DNA of 28,535 nucleotides. Origin: an uncultured Flavobacteriales bacterium (GTDB taxonomy: Bacteria; Bacteroidota; Bacteroidia; Flavobacteriales_D; Sanyastnellaceae). The stretch covers positions 1 to 28,535 of the forward strand of contig CALKYI010000380.1 in assembly GCA_938003665.1 (NCBI GenBank), written 5' to 3'. The translations under genes and the position numbers were made by a program. The notes under the pieces were generated by a model. It was not told where the DNA came from, ran no database searches, and saw only the letters and a list, made by a program, of their open reading frames with translations. This document shows, piece after piece, positions 24,298 through 28,535 of this stretch; the stretch's first letter is position 1, and every line of letters starts with the position of its first letter.

Positions 24298-26241
24298 TCA
24301 CGCGGACTGCATGGCACCTGATGTGCCGGCTTGTGCCGCCATTTCCACGGCGCAAGCTACGATGGATGCCGCATCGTACCCATTCTCGGCGTACAATTCT
24401 GCTTGGGTGCCGTGCTCGACGTAGCGGTCAGGCAGCCCCAACCGACGTACTTGGGCCTGGTACCCTTGGTCGCCCATGAACTCCAACACTGCACTTCCGA
24501 ATCCACCCATGATGCACCCGTCTTCCAAGGTGATGACGTGCTTGAATTTGCCGAAGACTTCGTGCAGCATCATCTCGTCAATCGGCTTGGCAAACCGCAT
24601 GTCGTAGTGCGCCGCAGAGATGCCGCGCTGGGCCAAGGCCTCACAGGCTTCCGTGGCCTGGGTTCCAATGGCGCCAATGCTGAGAAGGGCAATGTCGTTG
24701 CCGTTTTGCAGTCGTCGTCCTTTGCCGACGGGCAGGGCTTCGAAAGGTTGCTTCCAATCCACAATGGATCCCGTGCCGCGCGGGTACCGGATGGAATAGG
24801 GGCCATCGTGCAGTTGCGAAGCGGAATACATCATGTTGCGCAATTCCACTTCGTCCATGGGTGCTGCTACGACCATGTTCGGGATGCAACGCATGTAAGC
24901 GAGGTCGTACGCGCCGTGGTGTGTTGGGCCGTCGGCGCCGACCACGCCGCCTCGGTCCAAACAGAAAACGACGTGCAAGTTTTGAATCGCCACGTCGTGG
25001 ATGACCTGGTCGTAGGCGCGTTGCATGAAGCTCGAGTAGATGTTGCAGAACGGCACCTTGCCTTGGGTGGCCATGCCGGCACTGAAGGTGACGGCGTGCT
25101 GCTCAGCAATGCCCACGTCGAACGCCCGGTCGGGCATCTCAGCGAGCATGTACTTCAACGAGCAGCCCGATGGCATCGCTGGGGTCACGCCCACCACGCG
25201 GGCGTCTTGCTTGGCCAATTCGATGATGCTGTGCCCGAAAACGTCCTGGAACTTCGGGGGCTTGGGCTGTGAAGGCGCTGCTTTTTTGATTTCACCGGTC
25301 TTCTTGTCAAACAATCCGGGCGCGTGCCACGTGGTGGCGCTGCCTTCTTCGGCAGGAGCGTAGCCTTTTCCTTTGACGGTGACGCAGTGCAACAGCTTGG
25401 GGCCAGGGATGTCCTTGATGTCCTCGAGGATTTGCGCCAAGTGCTCAACGTCGTGGCCATCAACGGGACCGAAGTACCGGAAGTTGAGCGACTCAAAGAG
25501 GTTGGATTGCTTGAGCAAGGCGGACTTCACGGCCGATTCGACCTTTTGTGCAATGGCTTGTGCGTTGGGGCCAAACTTGGAAATGCGTCCGAGCAAGTGC
25601 CACACTTCATCCTTGACCTTGTTGTAGGCTTTGGATGTGGTGATGTCCGTCAGGTATTCCTTGAGCGCACCGACGTTGGGGTCGATGGACATGCAGTTGT
25701 CGTTCAAGACCACCAGCAAATTTGCATCCTCTGCTCCCCCGTGGTTCAGTCCTTCGAACGCCAATCCAGCGGTCATGGCTCCATCGCCAATGACGGCGAC
25801 GTGTTTCTTGTCGTGCTGTCCGCTCAGCTTACTCGCCACGGCCATGCCAAGGGCCGCCGAGACGGAGGTTGAGCTGTGGCCAACACCGAAGGTGTCGTAC
25901 TCGCTTTCGCTGCGCTTCGGGAATCCACTCAGGCCACCGTATTGGCGGTTCGTATGAAACCGATCACGGCGGCCGGTCAAAATTTTGTGGCCGTAGGCTT
26001 GGTGGCCAACGTCCCAAACCAATTGGTCTTCCGGTGTATTGAACGCGTAGTGCAGTGCCACCGTCAACTCAACCACGCCCAAGCTGGCTCCGAAGTGCCC
26101 TCCCTTTTCGGATACGACATCGACAATGAAGTCGCGCAGTTCATCACAAACCGCTGGTAAATCCTCAATCTTGAAGTGCTCGCGCAAATCCGAGGGCGTC
26201 TCGATGCGCGAGAGGTGTGGGCCAGCAGGGTAGTGATTCAT
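24298..26241 (-). CDS. dxs: 1-deoxy-D-xylulose-5-phosphate synthase
   Basis: First enzyme of the MEP isoprenoid pathway: pyruvate plus glyceraldehyde 3-phosphate to DXP, with thiamine diphosphate. The 647-residue length is normal. Motifs in order are GGHFGASLGVVELTVALHY, WDVGHQAYGHKILTGR, the ThDP/Mg site GDGAMTAG (152-154 for GDG) extending to the NDN about 30 residues later, the catalytic-glutamate region FDVGIAEQHAVTFSAG, and FCLDRGGVVGADGPTHHG. ATG 26241 follows an exact -7 box by 35 bases. The downstream DUF2480 gene is 10 bases away. Together with ispG in this window it shows the MEP route is used. Confidence 0.97.
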   Translation of the reverse strand: MNHYPAGPHLSRIETPSDLREHFKIEDLPAVCDELRDFIVDVVSEKGGHFGASLGVVELTVALHYAFNTPEDQLVWDVGHQAYGHKILTGRRDRFHTNRQYGGLSGFPKRSESEYDTFGVGHSSTSVSAALGMAVASKLSGQHDKKHVAVIGDGAMTAGLAFEGLNHGGAEDANLLVVLNDNCMSIDPNVGALKEYLTDITTSKAYNKVKDEVWHLLGRISKFGPNAQAIAQKVESAVKSALLKQSNLFESLNFRYFGPVDGHDVEHLAQILEDIKDIPGPKLLHCVTVKGKGYAPAEEGSATTWHAPGLFDKKTGEIKKAAPSQPKPPKFQDVFGHSIIELAKQDARVVGVTPAMPSGCSLKYMLAEMPDRAFDVGIAEQHAVTFSAGMATQGKVPFCNIYSSFMQRAYDQVIHDVAIQNLHVVFCLDRGGVVGADGPTHHGAYDLAYMRCIPNMVVAAPMDEVELRNMMYSASQLHDGPYSIRYPRGTGSIVDWKQPFEALPVGKGRRLQNGNDIALLSIGAIGTQATEACEALAQRGISAAHYDMRFAKPIDEMMLHEVFGKFKHVITLEDGCIMGGFGSAVLEFMGDQGYQAQVRRLGLPDRYVEHGTQAELYAENGYDAASIVACAVEMAAQAGTSGAMQSA

Positions 26242-26276
26242 GGAAGTAGGGTCTTATTTCACCTGTGGGGTACAAA

Positions 26277-26284
26277 CAAATCTA
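26277..26284 (-). promoter_or_regulatory. Putative -7 promoter box for dxs (TAGATTTG)
   Basis: An exact TAnnTTTG match on the minus strand in the 114-base gap between purQ and dxs, ending 35 bases before the dxs ATG. No TTG lies 17-23 bases upstream. The gap shows only a weak 5-base hairpin after purQ and no clear terminator, so read-through from purQ is possible. Confidence 0.55.
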
Positions 26285-26355
26285 ACGGCAATCATGTTCA
26301 CCTTCCCCTTGAGAAGGACCAACATTTGCCAACAATCCATGCTGCGGTGGTGGGC

Positions 26356-27048
26356 TTAAGCCTCGACCAGGGCCGCCAAGCCGGCCAAGATGGCCTTGCC
26401 ATCGGAGTTGCCCAAGTCTTCACTTGCTGCTCGTTCGGGGTGAGGCATCATCCCGAAAACATTCATTTCGCGGTTGGCTACGCCGGCGATGTTGGCGATT
26501 GCTCCGTTGGGGTTGGACCAGGCATTCACAGCGCCCGTTTCATCGCAGTATTGGAACAACACTTGGTCGTTGTCCTGAAGGGCCTTTAGCCCGTCTTCTT
26601 CGATGAAGTAATTGCCTTCACCGTGGGCAATGGGAATGGTGATGGGCGTAGCTGGATCCAATGCGCTGGAAACCGAAGCCGCACGTGAGACGGGCTTGAG
26701 GTTCACGTTTTTGCAAATGAATTTGCGGCTTTCGTTGTGGAGCAAGGCGCCAGGCAGCAGGCCAGTCTCGCACAGAATTTGGAAGCCGTTGCACACGCCG
26801 AATACGCGTCCGCCTTTTTGAGCATGGTTCACGACGGATTCCATGATGGGTGAAAAACGCGCAATCGCTCCGCTGCGCAAGTAGTCACCATAGCTGAATC
26901 CACCGGGCAAAACGATGACATCAGCGCCTTGCAAATCGCGGTCCTTATGCCACAATTGAACAACGGAAAAACCCAAGTCATGTTCCAGGGCGTGGACCAT
27001 GTCCATATCGCAGTTGGAACCGGGAAAAGTGACCACTCCAAATTTCAT
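26356..27048 (-). CDS. purQ: Phosphoribosylformylglycinamidine synthase subunit I (PurQ)
   Basis: Glutaminase subunit of FGAM synthase (purine step 4), supplying ammonia to the PurL subunit. The 230-residue class I amidotransferase has the nucleophile Cys86 in RVFGVCNGFQIL and the His203/Glu205 pair in FGMMPHPERA. The start KFGVVTFPGSNCD is canonical. A free-standing PurQ implies a small-type PurL plus PurS elsewhere in the genome instead of the large fused PurL of many Gram-negatives; neither is in the window. ATG 27048 is 27 bases after the membrane-protein stop, consistent with an operon. purD lies nearby on the same strand. Confidence 0.96.
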   Translation of the reverse strand: MKFGVVTFPGSNCDMDMVHALEHDLGFSVVQLWHKDRDLQGADVIVLPGGFSYGDYLRSGAIARFSPIMESVVNHAQKGGRVFGVCNGFQILCETGLLPGALLHNESRKFICKNVNLKPVSRAASVSSALDPATPITIPIAHGEGNYFIEEDGLKALQDNDQVLFQYCDETGAVNAWSNPNGAIANIAGVANREMNVFGMMPHPERAASEDLGNSDGKAILAGLAALVEA

Positions 27049-27075
27049 GGTGCGAAGGTCGTGATTGTTTGGAAA

Positions 27076-28014
27076 TCAGTTCAACATCTGCTGAACAAAA
27101 AGAACCAACACCGTACCAACAAGCGCCCAAAAGATGGCGTCATGCCAAGGCCGCTGTACGCGACGCGATCGCTCCCGTTCGGGAACCAGTCCGATGCATG
27201 CGAATCCCATGGCCAGACCCAGTGTCGGCGACAGCGGAAGTTCGGAGATGGCGGGGCCGCTTTCGGAGATAACGGCCATCGCGGCGCCTACTGCCATGCA
27301 CCACGTTATGGTCAATACACTCAGGCGGGCATTTTGGGAACGCAGGTTAAGTGATGACTGGCGGCGCAACAGCACGACCACCCCGGTGGCGGCCCAGGCC
27401 AGGGCCATCCAATGGAGGCCATTGCTCGCTTGAAACAGCAAAGCCGAGGCGGTGGATTCCATTCCGAAAGTGCTCGGTGCAACGTGGTACAAACCAAAGA
27501 TCACCGCTCCTCCCCACACCGTCCCGATGACCAGCATGGCCCATTCCCTGAAAATTCCCGGTCGCAAGTTGATCTGCACGACCGCCAAACCAACCAGAAG
27601 CCCCCAATTGGTCGGGTTCAGTCCGATGGCCAACGCGGCCAACGCGCCCGAACGGAATTGAATGCCGCTTGTGGACGACTGCCGGTGTACAGTCAGGGCC
27701 ATGGACAAGCTGGCGCACGCCAAGAGCAGGCTGCCCCACATTCGCAGCCCCGCCGTCCAGTTGGTCGGCGTCAGCCAAGCGATGGTCCATAACACAATCA
27801 GCCAAGCCAATGCCGAATCGCCTCGGTCAACGAAGTGGCGATTGACGTAAATGCGGTGGGCGAAAAATGCGACGGCCGTGAGCCCCAGTCCGTGAACGGC
27901 CGTGCTCATTCCATCGAGCGTTCCCGCCCACCAATGCACCGCTAGACCACCCAAAATGGTCAGTGGAATGAGTGCCCAGGCAATTGGTTGATTGGAGCGG
28001 AGGATAGAAATCAA
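27076..28014 (-). CDS. DUF6427-like integral membrane protein
   Basis: A 312-residue protein with about eight to ten hydrophobic segments and no soluble domain. The opening MISILRSNQPIAWALIPLTI and the placement next to purD fit the DUF6427 family of Flavobacteriia, whose function is unknown. A conserved-looking phrase ALAIGLNPTNWGLLVGLAVVQI is near the middle. The start is a TTG at 28014; no in-frame ATG gives a plausible alternative, and a -7 box TAAATTCG lies 19 bases before it. Transcription probably continues into purQ. The family name is moderately certain; the membrane nature is plain. Confidence 0.75.
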   Translation of the reverse strand: MISILRSNQPIAWALIPLTILGGLAVHWWAGTLDGMSTAVHGLGLTAVAFFAHRIYVNRHFVDRGDSALAWLIVLWTIAWLTPTNWTAGLRMWGSLLLACASLSMALTVHRQSSTSGIQFRSGALAALAIGLNPTNWGLLVGLAVVQINLRPGIFREWAMLVIGTVWGGAVIFGLYHVAPSTFGMESTASALLFQASNGLHWMALAWAATGVVVLLRRQSSLNLRSQNARLSVLTITWCMAVGAAMAVISESGPAISELPLSPTLGLAMGFACIGLVPERERSRRVQRPWHDAIFWALVGTVLVLFVQQMLN

Positions 28015-28022
28015 CGGTTGCT

Positions 28023-28030
28023 TATTTTTG
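28023..28030 (+). promoter_or_regulatory. Putative -7 promoter box for the small membrane protein (TATTTTTG)
   Basis: An exact TAnnTTTG match, ending 17 bases before the ATG at 28048. A TTG at 27992-27994 is 28 bases upstream, too far for a standard promoter. It lies back to back with the minus-strand box at 28034-28041. Confidence 0.5.
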
Positions 28031-28033
28031 TTC

Positions 28034-28041
28034 CGAATTTA
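28034..28041 (-). promoter_or_regulatory. Putative -7 promoter box for the DUF6427-like gene (TAAATTCG)
   Basis: On the minus strand the box is identical to the recO -7 box and ends 19 bases before the TTG start at 28014. A minus-strand TTG (28059-28057) is 15 bases upstream, a little short of the usual spacing. Confidence 0.45.
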
Positions 28042-28047
28042 GGAACC

Positions 28048-28236
28048 ATGAACACACAAGAAATCATCACTCCGGTCGCGAAATTCATCGAATGGACGTT
28101 TGAAACCATTCTCGTTCCGATGAGCTCGCCATTCAACATGGCTGTCATCGCACTCGGTTTCGGCGGCTTGTTCTTGTGGTTGCGGTTGCAAAAAAAGTAC
28201 ACGGCGAAGGCCGAGGAGGAAGGCGGTATCGTCTAA
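28048..28236 (+). CDS. Small single-pass membrane protein, DUF6341-like
   Basis: A 62-residue protein with one strong membrane segment (about 29-46, NMAVIALGFGGLFLWLRL) followed by a short basic then acidic tail (KKYTAKAEEEGG). The N-terminal part (IEWTFETILVPMS) could form an amphipathic helix. Size, topology and position between purD and a DUF6427-like gene match the small DUF6341 proteins of Flavobacteriia; residue identity to what I remember of that family is limited. The ATG at 28048 is preferred over an in-frame upstream start at 27988 because it follows an exact -7 box and avoids overlap with the divergent gene. Function is unknown. Confidence 0.75.
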   Translation: MNTQEIITPVAKFIEWTFETILVPMSSPFNMAVIALGFGGLFLWLRLQKKYTAKAEEEGGIV

Positions 28237-28260
28237 CTCCCTTCGCTTACACTTTCTTCT

Positions 28261-28535
28261 TCAGGCCAAATCCAGGACGTCGGCACCGATGTCTTTGCGG
28301 TGGTAGGCTCCTTCAAACGTCACTTTCTCGGCGAGTTTGTAGCTGTTCTTGAGCGCTTCTTCGACGTCGTTTCCACGTCCCGTCAAGGCGACGACGCGGC
28401 CACCGTTGGTGATGATTTTGCGTCGGCTTGATTTGGTGCCCGCGTGGAATACCATGCCATCAATGTCCGCTACGTCATCCAGGCCTTTGATTTCACGGCC
28501 CTTCTCTTAGCTGCCCGGGTAGCCCTGACTTGCGA
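28261..28535 (-). CDS. purD: Phosphoribosylamine-glycine ligase, C-terminal part with an in-frame stop
   Basis: The C-terminal end of PurD (GAR synthetase, purine step 2): GMVFHAGTK, IITNGGRVVALTGRG and the ending AYHRKDIGADVLDLA are characteristic. The same frame continues to the window edge and reads ASQGYPGS, stop, EKGREIKGLDDVADIDG. The TAA at 28509-28507 (minus strand) stands where the family normally has Tyr in GYP-x-x-Y-x-x-G, so one base change would restore the frame. It is either a real nonsense mutation, which would truncate the protein by about 80 residues, or a sequence error near the end of the record. Translation from the internal ATG at 28455 would give a 64-residue fragment with no expected activity. 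The gene converges with the small membrane-protein gene, 24 bases away. Confidence 0.85.

Noticed and set aside
24331..25272. Plus-strand open frame of about 313 codons opposite dxs
   Set aside because: It is a shadow of dxs with no signal or domain; the same applies to frames opposite pyk, ileS and polA.
1..28535. Search for tRNA, rRNA, CRISPR repeats, insertion sequences, phage or defence genes
   Set aside because: Intergenic regions are short and contain no cloverleaf-like, repeat-spacer or transposase-like sequence, and gene content and composition are uniform along the window.

Overview
The window is a gene-dense stretch of chromosome from a Bacteroidota bacterium, most likely a GC-rich member of the Flavobacteriales. 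The lineage call rests on several signs. GldH (gliding motility) is present. The gene orders acpP-fabF-rnc-IPExxxVDY-pyk, ileS-traR-lspA, recO-TonB receptor and holB-ricT-gldH are typical of Flavobacteriia. There is a metalloprotease with a C-terminal type IX secretion signal. IspG is of the long form, IleRS is of the eukaryote-like class, and Shine-Dalgarno sequences are almost absent. Promoter-like boxes fit the Bacteroidota -7 element TAnnTTTG, here often as TAnnTTCG. Two lines counted by hand give about 57-58% G+C. No rRNA, tRNA, CRISPR array, insertion sequence, phage gene or integrase was seen. No gap between genes exceeds about 115 bases.

Left part (1-8449, plus strand): the last codons of acpP, then fabF (fatty acid elongation), rnc (RNase III), a small IPExxxVDY-family protein and pyk (pyruvate kinase). 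After a promoter come ileS, a zinc-ligand-poor TraR/DksA-like protein and lspA (lipoprotein signal peptidase). On the minus strand ispG (MEP isoprenoid pathway) converges tail to tail with lspA.

Middle part (10456-19335): recO diverges from ispG and is followed by a TonB-dependent receptor with its own promoter, holB (DNA polymerase III delta'), ricT/PSP1 and gldH. A convergent rhodanese lipoprotein gene follows. Divergent from it is a secreted M43 metalloprotease with PKD and type IX sorting domains, which ends at a strong symmetrical terminator.

Right part (19406-28535, mostly minus strand, listed in the direction of transcription): the 3' end of purD, a DUF6427-like membrane protein, purQ, dxs, a DUF2480 protein, polA, a histidine-containing lipoprotein and a small secreted cysteine-containing protein. 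One small plus-strand membrane-protein gene sits between purD and the DUF6427-like gene.

The content is mainly core metabolism and information processing: fatty acids, glycolysis, isoprenoids (dxs, ispG), purines (purD, purQ), DNA replication and repair (polA, holB, recO) and translation (ileS). I found no mobile or defence system and no clearly novel multi-gene system. The points most worth a second look are an IleRS with a swapped GxHH signature motif, an in-frame stop in purD close to the window edge, promoter boxes lying 4-6 bases before start codons, a DUF2480 gene tightly coupled to dxs, and two uncharacterised exported proteins downstream of polA.
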